DNA from: Fervidobacterium nodosum Rt17-B1
GTDB taxonomy: Bacteria > Thermotogota > Thermotogae > Thermotogales > Fervidobacteriaceae
Direction of reading: 5' to 3'
NCBI RefSeq assembly: GCF_000017545.1
Contig: NC_009718.1
Coordinates: 930,001-994,000 of the forward strand
DNA length: 64,000 nt
Shown here: positions 24,726-34,110 of the stretch, piece after piece
Layout: every line of letters starts with the position of its first letter
Position numbering within the stretch: position 1 is the first letter of the stretch
The notes under the pieces: generated by a model
Told to the model about the DNA's origin: nothing
The model's input: the letters and a program-made list of their open reading frames with translations, nothing else
Databases searched by the model: none
Made by a program: the position numbers and the translations under genes

Positions 24726-25076
24726 ATGATGGAAATAATGTTAAAAGCAAAGATTCACATGGCAACGGTAACTGAAAAAGAGATAGAATACGAAGGAAGT
24801 ATAGGAATAGATGAAGAATTATTAGAACTGAGTGGCATAAAAATTAACGAGATGGTTCTTATCTCAGATGTTAACAACGGTAACAGATTTATTACATATG
24901 TCATTCCAGAACCACGTGGGAGTAGAAAGATTTCTTTGAATGGTGCTGCCGCGAGACTCGTTGAAAAAGGTGATAAAATAATAATTATGGCATTTGGATT
25001 GTATTCCAAAGATGAGTACAAAAGCCCCAAAATTTTGATTATGAATTCCGATAACACGGTTAAAGAAATAAGATAA
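24726..25076 (+). CDS. panD: Aspartate 1-decarboxylase
   Basis: Makes beta-alanine for pantothenate and CoA. The 116-residue pro-enzyme cleaves itself between Gly24 and Ser25 (seen as YEGSI) to form the pyruvoyl group. Lys9 (KAKIH) and the GSRKISLNGAAARLV block are conserved. GGAGGAAATAAGT precedes the ATG. It lies 26 bases after the histidine kinase gene, in the same window as coaE, the last CoA step. Confidence 0.95.
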   Translation: MMEIMLKAKIHMATVTEKEIEYEGSIGIDEELLELSGIKINEMVLISDVNNGNRFITYVIPEPRGSRKISLNGAAARLVEKGDKIIIMAFGLYSKDEYKSPKILIMNSDNTVKEIR

Positions 25077-25141
25077 ACAAATAAATTAAATCCAATAATC
25101 TGAAAAGAAATTTGAGGGATATTCTTTCAAGGGGGATAAAA

Positions 25142-26530
25142 ATGGACATAAATATTACCGTTTCCTCTGATAAAATGGAAGCTTATCTTACTGTTAATAG
25201 TGTTTTCCCAGACGAAACAATAACATTGGAATCACTAATCGAAGAAATACGAAATGCAAAAATTGTCCACGGCATCGATTATGATGCATTAAGGTCTTTT
25301 TGCCAAAACCCTACTATTGGTGTACAACTGTTATTTGCACACGGGGATAAACCAAAAGATGGTGAAGATGGTAGAGTTGTCTTTGAATTTAAAGAAACGA
25401 GCTCAGCTCAAACAATTTTGTCTGGAAATAAAGTTGATTTTAGAGAATTTCCTGTTCAAAAAAGAATAATTGTAAAAAAAGGACAAAAAATAGCATCAAT
25501 TTTCCCACCTACGGAAGGAATCCCAGGAAGGAATGTATATGGCGAACCTGTTCCAGCAAAGAAAGGAAATGAAGCGAAGATTGTACTTGGAAAGAACGTT
25601 TCATTAAGTGAAGATGGTAGGCATATCATCTCAACAACAGACGGAATATTAAAAGTTGACCCAGAAAAAAACATAATAGAAGTTAGTGAATATTTAGAAA
25701 TTGAAGGTGATGTTGATTATAGTACAGGAAACATAGATTTCCCTGGATCTGTATTTGTTAAAGGAGATGTTAAACCAGGATTCGTGATAAGGGCAAAGGG
25801 TGATATAGAAATTAACGGTGTTGTTGAGGCATCAAGTATAATATCATTAGAAGGTAACGTTAAAATCAGTGGGGCAAAAGGTAAAGATAAAGGTTTGATA
25901 AAAGCAAAAAAAGATGTCTATTTAAAATATGCGGAGTCAACAACTATCGAATGTGAAAACTTATTTTTTGAGCACGAATTATTAAACTGTACTGTCAGGG
26001 TCACTAACTCAATTATAGGAAAAGGTAGAAATTCATCAATAATCGGTGGTGAATACATCGCATCAAACCTTATAGAAGCAGACGAGATAGGTTCTGATAT
26101 AGGCGTAAAAACTTATTTAGAAGTTGGTGTTAATCCATATGTTAGAGAAGAAATAAAGTTGTTAAAAGCTCAAATTGAAATAGACAAAAGCAGCATCCAA
26201 AAATTGTTGAATACATTAAAACAATATAAAGAACTTAAAGATAAAAAAGTGCAAATTCCACCCGAAAGAGAAAAACAATTTTCAAAAGCCGCAAAAACAC
26301 TCATCAACTTAAGAGAGCAACTTGAAAAAAATATAGTGAAACTTCACGAATTGGAAGACACAATTTCAAAAATCACTTTCGACTCAAAGATAATTGCTAG
26401 GAAATTATTGCATGCTGGTGTAGAGGTATTAATACATAATGCAAGGTTTTATCCAACAGTTGATTTACCAAAAGCTGTCCTTAAATTTGAAAATGGTCAA
26501 ATTGTAGCTGGTGGGTATAGTGAAAAATGA
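25142..26530 (+). CDS. FapA-like DUF342 protein
   Basis: 462-residue cytoplasmic protein. The N-terminal two thirds is the flagellar-assembly-protein-A beta-helix type (DUF342; repeated GDVDYSTGNIDFPGSVFVKG, GDIEINGVVEAS, GNVKISGAKGK). Residues about 340-425 form a coiled coil (RLKAQIEIDKSSIQKLLN... EQLEKNIVKLHELEDTI), then a short beta domain follows. Family function is poorly known; members occur near motility or polymer-export genes, but no such gene is adjacent here. The ATG at 25142 has AAGGGGGAT upstream; the longer frame has none. Confidence 0.85.
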   Translation: MDINITVSSDKMEAYLTVNSVFPDETITLESLIEEIRNAKIVHGIDYDALRSFCQNPTIGVQLLFAHGDKPKDGEDGRVVFEFKETSSAQTILSGNKVDFREFPVQKRIIVKKGQKIASIFPPTEGIPGRNVYGEPVPAKKGNEAKIVLGKNVSLSEDGRHIISTTDGILKVDPEKNIIEVSEYLEIEGDVDYSTGNIDFPGSVFVKGDVKPGFVIRAKGDIEINGVVEASSIISLEGNVKISGAKGKDKGLIKAKKDVYLKYAESTTIECENLFFEHELLNCTVRVTNSIIGKGRNSSIIGGEYIASNLIEADEIGSDIGVKTYLEVGVNPYVREEIKLLKAQIEIDKSSIQKLLNTLKQYKELKDKKVQIPPEREKQFSKAAKTLINLREQLEKNIVKLHELEDTISKITFDSKIIARKLLHAGVEVLIHNARFYPTVDLPKAVLKFENGQIVAGGYSEK

Positions 26531-26557
26531 TTTCAAAAGAATCGGAGGTATTATTAG

Positions 26558-27379
26558 ATGAGCAAAATAAAGATTTTACCCGAATTTCGAGCTATGGTTT
26601 GGGGAAACCAAGAACTAAATAGTATTTTCAATATAAATTCAAAAGAACCAATTGGGGAAATATGGCTACTATCCGGTCATCATTTGTACGAGAATAAGCT
26701 TGACACAGGTGAGACGGTAAATGAATTTGGAAAAAAGATTTACAATGGAAAATACAAAAGATTTCCAATACTTATAAAACTTGTTTCAACAAGTAAATGG
26801 TTAAGCGTTCAAGTTCATCCAGATGACGAATTTGCTCAAAAAATAGAAAATGAACCATGGGGCAAGAGTGAAGCTTGGTACTTTCTTACCGATGGAGAAT
26901 TCGCAATATGTGAAAATGTAGACGCATTAGAAAAATTAGCTAAGAAAAATGAACTTGAGAAATTACCTGAAATACTTAAATTTGTAAAAGTTAAGCAAGG
27001 TACCTTTGTAAATATACCAGCAGGTACCGTTCACGCACTTGGGCCGAATAGCACAGTAATAGAAGTTCAGCAAAGTTCGGACTTAACGTACAGAATTTAC
27101 GATTGGGGAAGACCAAGAGAAACTCACCTTGAAAAAGCTTTGAAAGTTTCAAAAAATATAAAAGTTGATGATATCGTTTTTGAAAATGTCACAAATCTTT
27201 CTTCAAAATACTTCACTATGGAAATTTTCGAAACAAAAGAATCGTTCGTTAATAGCTCTTCAAGTCTTTCTTTACCTATCATTAAAATACCAACAAAAAT
27301 AGATAAAAATTTCTGTGCGTCTATTTCATATGAAAAAGAATTTGAGCAGGGGCAAATATACGTCTACAATTTTTTATAA
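26558..27379 (+). CDS. manA: Class I mannose-6-phosphate isomerase
   Basis: Zinc enzyme interconverting mannose-6-phosphate and fructose-6-phosphate. 273 residues, the compact Bacillus/Thermotoga type. Visible: MVWGNQEL near the N-terminus, the zinc-ligand block VQVHPDDEFA near residue 88, GKSEAWYFL, and IPAGTVHALG with the later His. ATCGGAGG precedes the ATG. Ends at a bidirectional terminator shared with acpP. Confidence 0.92.
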   Translation: MSKIKILPEFRAMVWGNQELNSIFNINSKEPIGEIWLLSGHHLYENKLDTGETVNEFGKKIYNGKYKRFPILIKLVSTSKWLSVQVHPDDEFAQKIENEPWGKSEAWYFLTDGEFAICENVDALEKLAKKNELEKLPEILKFVKVKQGTFVNIPAGTVHALGPNSTVIEVQQSSDLTYRIYDWGRPRETHLEKALKVSKNIKVDDIVFENVTNLSSKYFTMEIFETKESFVNSSSSLSLPIIKIPTKIDKNFCASISYEKEFEQGQIYVYNFL

Positions 27380-27380
27380 A

Positions 27381-27413
27381 ACAAAAAGCAGGCTTAAAAG
27401 CCTGCTTTTTTGT
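27381..27413. terminator. Bidirectional terminator between manA and acpP
   Basis: 13-bp stem AAAAAGCAGGCTT/AAGCCTGCTTTTT (27383-27395 with 27398-27410) with T-runs on both strands. Confidence 0.93.
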
Positions 27414-27424
27414 TAATTTAACTT

Positions 27425-27673
27425 TTATTCTTCTTTTAGTTTTTTAGATAGTAAATCAACGATATTTCTCACTGTAAGAATCTTTTCAACCTCTTCATCT
27501 TCAATCTTAACTCCAAACTCGTCTTCAAAAACCATCACAAGATCGAAAGCATCAAGTGAATCAGCGCCAAGATCCTCAATAAGATGACTATCTTCATCAA
27601 TGTCTTCAATAGGTACGTTCAGTTTTTCTGAAATAATTTCCGCAACTTTTTTAAAGAGTTCTTCTCTATCCAC
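27425..27673 (-). CDS. acpP: Acyl carrier protein
   Basis: 82-residue acidic four-helix carrier of fatty-acid synthesis. Ser39 in GADSLDAFD takes the phosphopantetheine. I start it at the GTG at 27673, 9 bases after GGAGG; the TTG at 27682 is too close to that site. It has its own strong promoter upstream and a terminator downstream. Confidence 0.95.
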   Translation of the reverse strand: MDREELFKKVAEIISEKLNVPIEDIDEDSHLIEDLGADSLDAFDLVMVFEDEFGVKIEDEEVEKILTVRNIVDLLSKKLKEE

Positions 27674-27763
27674 AACTGTCAACCTCCTTACAGTTAAATC
27701 TTATTAAGTTCAAAACAATAATGCTGATAATAAGATTAAAATTAAAATTACTTACTTTGAATT

Positions 27764-27792
27764 ATTCTAAACACCTTTAACCGATTTGTCAA
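27764..27792 (-). promoter_or_regulatory. Promoter of acpP
   Basis: Minus strand: -35 TTGACA (27787-27792), 17-bp spacer, -10 TAGAAT (27764-27769), leaving a leader of about 80 nt. It sits right after the pepF stop. Confidence 0.8.
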
Positions 27793-27803
27793 TATATAAA
27801 ATA

Positions 27804-29540
27804 TCACTTATTATAATTTATTTTAATCTCTTTAACAAGACTATCAATAAAATCAAAAGCTTTCTCCCAAAAATCACTCCTTGATATATCTATTCCCACC
27901 TTTGATAACAACTCATTTGGTGAAAGACTTCCTCCACTTTCGAGCAAGCTAAGATATTTTTTCGTAAATGACTTTCCTTCTTCCAAGTATTTCTGGTACA
28001 ACGCAATAACTAAACAATGAGCAAAGTTATAAGAATAAACATAAAACGGCGTCTCAAAGAAGTGTGAAATCATTGCCCATTCATTTTTGTACCACTGCGG
28101 TATTTCAACAACCTCTCCGAAAGTTTTTCTCAACTCTTCGTAATATATATCGTTCAGCTCTTCCCAATCTGCGTATCCTGAGTTGCTTATCAAATCATGA
28201 GAGCGAATTTCAAAATTTGTAAAGAAATTTTGCCTAAACGTAGTAGCAAACGTATCTTCTATTTTTGACGAAATAAGAGCCAACCTTTCTTCTTTATCTA
28301 ATTTTCCTTTTAAATAATCAAACACTAAAAATTCGCCAAAAACAGATGCTAATTCTGCTAAAGTAAGCGGCGTATCGTAGTTAAAATATGTTTGTTTCTT
28401 TGATAACGTACCATGTAAACCATGTCCCAATTCGTGTGCAAGTGTCATTATATCATACATATCACCGTTAAAATTCGTCAATACGTATGCTGGTAACTTC
28501 GTTGTAGAGTATATACAATAAGCTCCTCCAATTTTCCCTTCTCTTGGGTATAAATCTATCCTGGAATTTTCAAAAAATGATTTTACAATATCACCTGCTT
28601 TATTGCTAAACGAATAATACGCATCAAGTATAATTTCCTTTGCTTCGTCAAATGAAAATTTCCTTGCTTTTGTTGTTATTGGAGCGTATATATCAGCAAG
28701 TGTTAGTTTCTCGTTCATAACTTCGGATTTCCATTTGTAATATTCTCTAAGTATATTAACATTTTCATTTGTTGTTTCAATTAAAGAATCAACAACATCG
28801 TCACTTACTTCATTCTCAAAATTTCTCATCGAAATTGGTCGAGCAAATTTTCTTATCTTGCTCTCTAAATCGTAATCTTTAACCACGAGATTATATACTT
28901 CCGTTATAACCAATGAATCCTCTTGAAACCTTTTTAAGAATGTCTTCATCGCTTTTTTTCTCAAATCACTATTTGTTGAACGTCTCAAAGCCTTTACTTC
29001 TTCCGGTGTAAGAACCTTTATTTCACCATCTATTTCTATTTTAAACTTGTAAGAACTTTCTAATTTATTGTGTATCTTCGATATCGCTTCCCTTCTTGAA
29101 ATAGATGTAAGAGCTAGCACTTGCTCAGCTTCTTTTGAAAGTAAGTGTTTTTTCCTCTTTTCAATAACCTCTATAAAATGTGTATAATTGGGCGCTATCT
29201 TTTTCAATTCTTGAATATCTTTTTTGCTCAATTTTGAAAGACGCACTTCGAGTTTCGCAAAATATTCACCAACGTTAGATTCCAAGCTTTGAATGGTACC
29301 AAGTAATTTTTGACTCTCTTTTTCCTTAGTGTTTACAGAATACCGCATCCATGCGTATTGAATTGATTTTGAGAAATTATCAGTGGAATCTTCTATTTCT
29401 TTAATTAATTTAATTATTTTATTTAACTCTTTCTCCTTTTCAAGTTCATCAACAAGTGAGCCTATGAGTTTAGAGTATCTCTTAGCGTTTTCTATAGCTT
29501 CTTCGTCTGATTGGAATACAGTTTTAAAATCCCACTGCAA
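27804..29540 (-). CDS. pepF: Oligoendopeptidase F (M3B metallopeptidase)
   Basis: Cytoplasmic zinc oligopeptidase of about 578 residues. The zinc site HELGHGLHG lies in the C-terminal half (LAHELGHGLHGTLSKKQTYFN), with the third ligand Glu about 25 residues later (TLAELASVFGEF). The N-terminal half is helical, as in the family. The open frame reaches 29588, inside lepA, but GGGAGGGG sits 5 bases before a TTG at 29540, which I take as the start; either way the gene closely follows or overlaps lepA. Confidence 0.9.
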   Translation of the reverse strand: MQWDFKTVFQSDEEAIENAKRYSKLIGSLVDELEKEKELNKIIKLIKEIEDSTDNFSKSIQYAWMRYSVNTKEKESQKLLGTIQSLESNVGEYFAKLEVRLSKLSKKDIQELKKIAPNYTHFIEVIEKRKKHLLSKEAEQVLALTSISRREAISKIHNKLESSYKFKIEIDGEIKVLTPEEVKALRRSTNSDLRKKAMKTFLKRFQEDSLVITEVYNLVVKDYDLESKIRKFARPISMRNFENEVSDDVVDSLIETTNENVNILREYYKWKSEVMNEKLTLADIYAPITTKARKFSFDEAKEIILDAYYSFSNKAGDIVKSFFENSRIDLYPREGKIGGAYCIYSTTKLPAYVLTNFNGDMYDIMTLAHELGHGLHGTLSKKQTYFNYDTPLTLAELASVFGEFLVFDYLKGKLDKEERLALISSKIEDTFATTFRQNFFTNFEIRSHDLISNSGYADWEELNDIYYEELRKTFGEVVEIPQWYKNEWAMISHFFETPFYVYSYNFAHCLVIALYQKYLEEGKSFTKKYLSLLESGGSLSPNELLSKVGIDISRSDFWEKAFDFIDSLVKEIKINYNK

Positions 29541-29571
29541 GTCGACCCCTCCCGGCCAAAGAAATATAGTT

Positions 29572-31386
29572 TTATTCTTCCTCTTCACCTATCCTAAGCA
29601 TTGCCAAAAATGCTTCTTGTGGTATTGTGACGTTTCCAATCTCTCTCAACTTCTTCTTACCTTCCTTTTGTTTTTCGAGTAATTTCATCTTTCTTGTAAC
29701 GTCTCCTCCATAACACTTGGCAAGGACATCTTTTCTAAGTGCTTTTACAGTTGATCTTGCTATAAACCTTCCACCAGCTTTAGCCTGAATTGGAATTTCA
29801 AATTGATGCTGTGGAATAAGTTCGGCAAGTTTATCGACAAGTTTCCTTGCAATTGTGTAAGCTTTATCCCTATGCGCGACAAAAGAAAGAGCGTCAACAG
29901 GTTCTTTGTTTACGTATATCGTTATTTTCACCAAATCACTCTTTCTGTATTCAAGAAATTCATAATCCATCGACGCATAACCACGACTTACAGCTTTCAT
30001 CCTGTCGAAGAAATCAAATATTATCTCTGCCAATGGTACTTCGAAATGCATCACAACACGTTCATGCCCAGCATTCTCAGTTGAAACTAACGTACCACGT
30101 TTTTCATTCTGAACAAGGTTCATGAGTTTACCTATGTAATCCGGTGGCGTAATGATTGAAAGCTTGACGTAAGGTTCGTATATTTCTAAAACCTCACCTT
30201 CTTCTGGAAATTTTGCTGGGTCGTTAATCATCAATTCTTTATAATCATGAGTAATAACTTTGTACTCAACGTTTGGAGCCGTCAATATTACCGCAATATC
30301 AAATTCTCTCTCTAACCTTTCTCTCACAACATCCATGTGCAAAAGTCCAAGAAAGCCACATCTAAAACCAAAGCCAAGTGCTGGCGAGTGATCAGGCTTA
30401 TAAACGAGAGCTGCGTCGTTAAGTTTGTACTTATCAAGAGCCTTTCGCAATTCTTCATAATATTCCGGTAATCCAGGATACATACCCGCAAAGACCATAG
30501 GTTTGACCTCTTTGTATCCAGGTAACGGTTCAGGTGACGGATTTTCTGGTTTTGTAATTGTATCACCAATTTTTGCCTTCGAAACATCTTTCAATCCAGC
30601 GATAATATAACCAATATCACCCGCTTTTAAACTTTCAACAGGCGTCATATCGGGCGTAAACGTACCAACTTCATCAATTTCGTACACTTCATTACTTGAC
30701 ATCATCATTATTTTTTCGCCAGGTTTAATCTCACCATCAAATACTCGAACGTAAGTGACAACTCCTCTATACTTGTCGTACTTTGCATCGAAAATCAAAG
30801 CCCTCAAATATCCATCTTCTTTTGTGGCAGGAGCTGGTACAAGCTTTATCACCGCTTCTATAAGTTCTTTAACACCTATTCCTTCTTTTGCACTAATTTT
30901 GTAAATATCTTCGCCTGGAATTCCAATTAAATCTTCAATTTCGGCAATTGTTTCTTCTATATTAGCAGTTGGGACATCGATCTTATTTATCGCAGGAACA
31001 ATCTCAAGGTTGTGCTCTAATGCCTTGTAAGTATTCGCAACTGTCTGAGCTTGTACACCTTGAGTAGCGTCAACTAGTAATATCGCTCCTTCAACAGCCG
31101 CCATACTTCTGTCAACTTCGTAAGAAAAATCAACGTGACCTGGTGTATCAACTATGTTTATCTCATACTCATTACCATCTTCTGCTTTGTAATACACTCT
31201 AAGCGGGTGTGACTTAATAGTTATGCCTCTCTCACGTTCGATATCCATACTATCAAGATACTGCTCTCTCATCTTCCTTTTTTCAATAGCATTTGTCATC
31301 TCTAAAATTCTATCTGTGAGTGTTGTCTTACCATGATCTATATGCGCAATGATACAGATATTTCTAACATTTTCTATTTTCTTCAT
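29572..31386 (-). CDS. lepA: Elongation factor 4 (back-translocase)
   Basis: Ribosomal GTPase of 604 residues. GTPase motifs: AHIDHGKTTL (G1), the RGITIK switch I, DTPGHVDF (G3), NKID (G4) and SAKEG (G5). The lepA-specific C-terminal domain ends with GGDVTRKMKLLEKQKEGKK. The ATG at 31386 has AGGAA upstream; a second ATG 18 bases earlier is less well placed. Fourth gene in the minus-strand run after trpS and mscS. Confidence 0.97.
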   Translation of the reverse strand: MKKIENVRNICIIAHIDHGKTTLTDRILEMTNAIEKRKMREQYLDSMDIERERGITIKSHPLRVYYKAEDGNEYEINIVDTPGHVDFSYEVDRSMAAVEGAILLVDATQGVQAQTVANTYKALEHNLEIVPAINKIDVPTANIEETIAEIEDLIGIPGEDIYKISAKEGIGVKELIEAVIKLVPAPATKEDGYLRALIFDAKYDKYRGVVTYVRVFDGEIKPGEKIMMMSSNEVYEIDEVGTFTPDMTPVESLKAGDIGYIIAGLKDVSKAKIGDTITKPENPSPEPLPGYKEVKPMVFAGMYPGLPEYYEELRKALDKYKLNDAALVYKPDHSPALGFGFRCGFLGLLHMDVVRERLEREFDIAVILTAPNVEYKVITHDYKELMINDPAKFPEEGEVLEIYEPYVKLSIITPPDYIGKLMNLVQNEKRGTLVSTENAGHERVVMHFEVPLAEIIFDFFDRMKAVSRGYASMDYEFLEYRKSDLVKITIYVNKEPVDALSFVAHRDKAYTIARKLVDKLAELIPQHQFEIPIQAKAGGRFIARSTVKALRKDVLAKCYGGDVTRKMKLLEKQKEGKKKLREIGNVTIPQEAFLAMLRIGEEEE

Positions 31387-31428
31387 CGATTCCTTTCCCT
31401 CCATAATTTCTTAGATTACTTACACGTT

Positions 31429-32208
31429 TCAATTTTTATTTCTAACCTCGACAATTGTAAATGGTATAGATATTCCATACTCATCAAAATACTTCTTTAT
31501 CCTTAAGGCAACGGCATTTAATGAGTCTATAAATGTTTCACGTTCTGCCCAAAATTTTACCGTATAAGTAACTCCGCTCGCATTGAACGATTTGAAAACA
31601 ACCATATTCGTTACACTTTCGTCTTTTATAACAAGAGGTTCATCTTCCAAAACTTTCTTTAAAACGCTCTCCACAAGCTTCATATCTGTTGAGTAATCCA
31701 CTGTAACATCAATCTCATTTCTTCTGTATTTTCCGGGCCAGAACTTCGTAACGGTTCCAGACCAGACCTTTCTGTTAGGTATAAGTACAAGTTTACCATC
31801 AAATGTAACCAAATGAGTATGGTTCATCTTTATGATATCCACAGTACCACTTTGCCCATCTATATCCACAACCTCTCCTTCAAACACTTTACGAGTAACA
31901 AGAACAAGTATCCCAGAAAGAAAGTTAGTTAAAGGCTCCTGAAATGCGAGTCCAAGAACAACACCAGATATTCCCAAACCTGTAAGATATGGCGTAAGAT
32001 TAACATCCCATATCGAAAGTACACCAGCTACAGCAAATCCGTAAACTAAAAATGCTATTAAAAGCGATAAAGTCTTTGGAGCCTTAATTTCTCTCCCGAA
32101 AGTTGACATGAATCTATCAATGGATTTCATTATTACTTTGTGAATTACGTAGGCAATTACTAATGCTAAAGCTGAGAAAAAAACTTTAGTTAAGATAACT
32201 ATTGTCAT
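31429..32208 (-). CDS. Small-conductance mechanosensitive channel (MscS family)
   Basis: 259-residue membrane channel that opens on osmotic downshock. Three hydrophobic segments at the N-terminus, then the pore-lining helix GLGISGVVLGLAFQEPLTNFLSGI, and a beta-rich cytoplasmic domain (FEGEVVDIDGQSGTVDIIKMNHTH, VLIPNRKVW). The pore helix keeps the small-residue pattern of MscS. AGAGGTGAT precedes the ATG. Located 28 bases after trpS. Confidence 0.92.
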   Translation of the reverse strand: MTIVILTKVFFSALALVIAYVIHKVIMKSIDRFMSTFGREIKAPKTLSLLIAFLVYGFAVAGVLSIWDVNLTPYLTGLGISGVVLGLAFQEPLTNFLSGILVLVTRKVFEGEVVDIDGQSGTVDIIKMNHTHLVTFDGKLVLIPNRKVWSGTVTKFWPGKYRRNEIDVTVDYSTDMKLVESVLKKVLEDEPLVIKDESVTNMVVFKSFNASGVTYTVKFWAERETFIDSLNAVALRIKKYFDEYGISIPFTIVEVRNKN

Positions 32209-32236
32209 AGTATTATCACCTCTATTTATGCAATTT

Positions 32237-33220
32237 TCAATACATAATCTTAACAGCGTCTCTTACTTCTTCCATTGTTTGCTTTGCTATCTCTCTTGCT
32301 TTTTCGTTACCGTTTTCGATTATTTCTTGAACTTGGCCTTCTGTAATTGAATTGTACCTTTCCCAAATAGGACTTAATTTCTCAGTCATATGTTTCAACA
32401 ACAACTTCTTACAATCAACACACCCGATTTTTGCTTGGGTACAACCTTCAAAAACCCATTGTTTTTCTTCTTCATTATCCGCTGTTCCAAACGCCTTGTG
32501 GTAATCCCAAACAGGACAATTTTCTGGATTACCCGGGTCTGTCCTTCTTTTCCTCGCAGGGTCAGTAACCATTGGAAGTACCATCTTAGAAAGTTCATTT
32601 TCAGTAGTTATCAAAGGTATTGTATTTCCATAGCTTTTACTCATCTTTCTTCCATCGGTTCCAAGCAATTTTGGGACTTTCGAAAGAAGCTCTTTTGGCT
32701 CAGGGAAAATCTCCTTTTTGAATATGTAATTAAATCTTCTTGCAATTTCTCTCGTCAACTCAATATGATAGACTTGGTCTTCACCAACTGGTACACCATC
32801 TGCTTTATAAATAAGAATATCGGCGGCTTGAAGTACAGGATACATTAAAAATCCAGCATTTGAAAGATCTTTATTTGCTAACTGTTGTTTCATTTCTTTA
32901 TAAGTTGGAACCCTTTCAAGCCATGAAAGAGGCGTCACCATAGAAAAAATAAGCATTAATTCTGCGTGTTCTTTAACAGCGGATTGGACAAATAACGTTG
33001 ATTTATCTAGTCCAACCGCTATTAATGTCCTTGCTAAATCTTTTGTGTAGTGTTTTAATTCTGAAGTATCTTCGTAATGAGTTGTAAGGGCATGCCAATC
33101 AGCTATAAAATAAAATGTATCATGACCTTCATTTTGCAATTTAATCCAATTTTCAAATACACCAACATAATGCCCAACATGGACTTTACCAGTTGGCCTT
33201 ATACCACTAAGTATTCGCAA
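32237..33220 (-). CDS. trpS: Tryptophanyl-tRNA synthetase with Fe-S cysteine set
   Basis: Class I synthetase of 327 residues. The HIGH-type motif is HVGHY near residue 14 and KMSKS is present. The cysteine set C-x24-C-x6-C-x2-C (ENCPVW...EGCTQAKIGCVDC) matches the T. maritima enzyme, where it binds a 4Fe-4S cluster near the anticodon; there the first spacing is 22. The TTG at 33220 (MRILSGIRPTG) has AAGGAGG 9 bases before; the TTG at 33229 is too close to that site. Confidence 0.95.
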   Translation of the reverse strand: MRILSGIRPTGKVHVGHYVGVFENWIKLQNEGHDTFYFIADWHALTTHYEDTSELKHYTKDLARTLIAVGLDKSTLFVQSAVKEHAELMLIFSMVTPLSWLERVPTYKEMKQQLANKDLSNAGFLMYPVLQAADILIYKADGVPVGEDQVYHIELTREIARRFNYIFKKEIFPEPKELLSKVPKLLGTDGRKMSKSYGNTIPLITTENELSKMVLPMVTDPARKRRTDPGNPENCPVWDYHKAFGTADNEEEKQWVFEGCTQAKIGCVDCKKLLLKHMTEKLSPIWERYNSITEGQVQEIIENGNEKAREIAKQTMEEVRDAVKIMY

Positions 33221-33281
33221 AACAATCAACCTCCTTGAACTGTGTATCTAAAACTTACCTAAAAGCTAAAAAACTCAGATA

Positions 33282-33779
33282 CTAAAAGAGTGGAGTAAAT
33301 CCCTGTTTATTCCAGTACGCATTTTTCACATCGTTGTAAAGTTCAAAGAGCATATTCTTGTGTCCCAATTCCCATTTTGCAAGAGTATTTAAAATCCTCT
33401 TCATATCGCTATCCTCAACTTTTTCAGCAGTGGTTCTGTAAAAATTTTCAAAATCTTCTTCGATAAGATAAGCCATTCTAAGTATACTCATATCATTTGC
33501 AATATCATCAAGCGTCCCTACTGAAAGCTCTTCTTTTTCTCTTTCCTCGAAAAAGTCACTTCTTGTAAGCACAGAATCAACATCTATTTCTATATCACTT
33601 TGTACCTTTTCCATAAGACTTTTTATAAATTCTACATGCTCTTCTTCCATCTTCCATAAACTTTCAAGCGTATCCCTTACTTCTTTACTTTTAGCACGTG
33701 TAGCTTTCTCTTTGTAAAATTCTCTACCTTCTATTTCTCTCGCCAATGCAAATCTTAAAATCCCTAAAATCTTCTCCAT
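33282..33779 (-). CDS. Ferritin-like/rubrerythrin-type diiron protein
   Basis: 165-residue four-helix protein. The N-terminal helix pair has EIEGREFY and WKMEEEHVEFI (E...ExxH), and the second pair has YLIEEDFENFYRTTAEK and AKWELGHKNML. These match the carboxylate/His ligands of the ferritin-like diiron fold. No rubredoxin domain. Likely involved in oxidative-stress or iron handling; exact role unknown. GGGGGGAGCGC precedes the ATG. Confidence 0.8.
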   Translation of the reverse strand: MEKILGILRFALAREIEGREFYKEKATRAKSKEVRDTLESLWKMEEEHVEFIKSLMEKVQSDIEIDVDSVLTRSDFFEEREKEELSVGTLDDIANDMSILRMAYLIEEDFENFYRTTAEKVEDSDMKRILNTLAKWELGHKNMLFELYNDVKNAYWNKQGFTPLF

Positions 33780-33815
33780 TGCGCTCCCCCCTTTGTAAAG
33801 AGTGATTGCGATTTC

Positions 33816-34091
33816 TTACATTCCAAGTATATCATAAACTCTATCCAAATATTCTCTTATTTCTAACTCTGAAAAACTTCTCGCGAAGCGTTTAATTTCA
33901 TTTCCTTCGCTATCTATAATTAAAATCGTTGGAACTGTAAATACCATATTCTGACCCGCCACTTCTGGCTTTTGAACAACATCAACGACTTCAAGTTCAA
34001 GTTCGTAATCTTTTGAAATTCTCTGAATCTTTGGTAAAAAAGCGGTACACACACCACATTTATCGTTTTTGAAATACATAATCTTTAGCAT
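33816..34091 (-). CDS. Small thioredoxin-fold protein
   Basis: 91-residue thioredoxin-like protein with CGVC near residue 11 (FKNDKCGVCTAFLPK) and the cis-Pro segment VFTVPTILI. It probably acts in thiol exchange in the cytoplasm. I chose the ATG at 34091 with AAAGGAG upstream; the longer frame runs into the PBP gene. It sits between PBP2 and the diiron protein. Confidence 0.85.
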   Translation of the reverse strand: MLKIMYFKNDKCGVCTAFLPKIQRISKDYELELEVVDVVQKPEVAGQNMVFTVPTILIIDSEGNEIKRFARSFSELEIREYLDRVYDILGM

Positions 34092-34110
34092 AACATCGTA
34101 CTCCTTTCTA

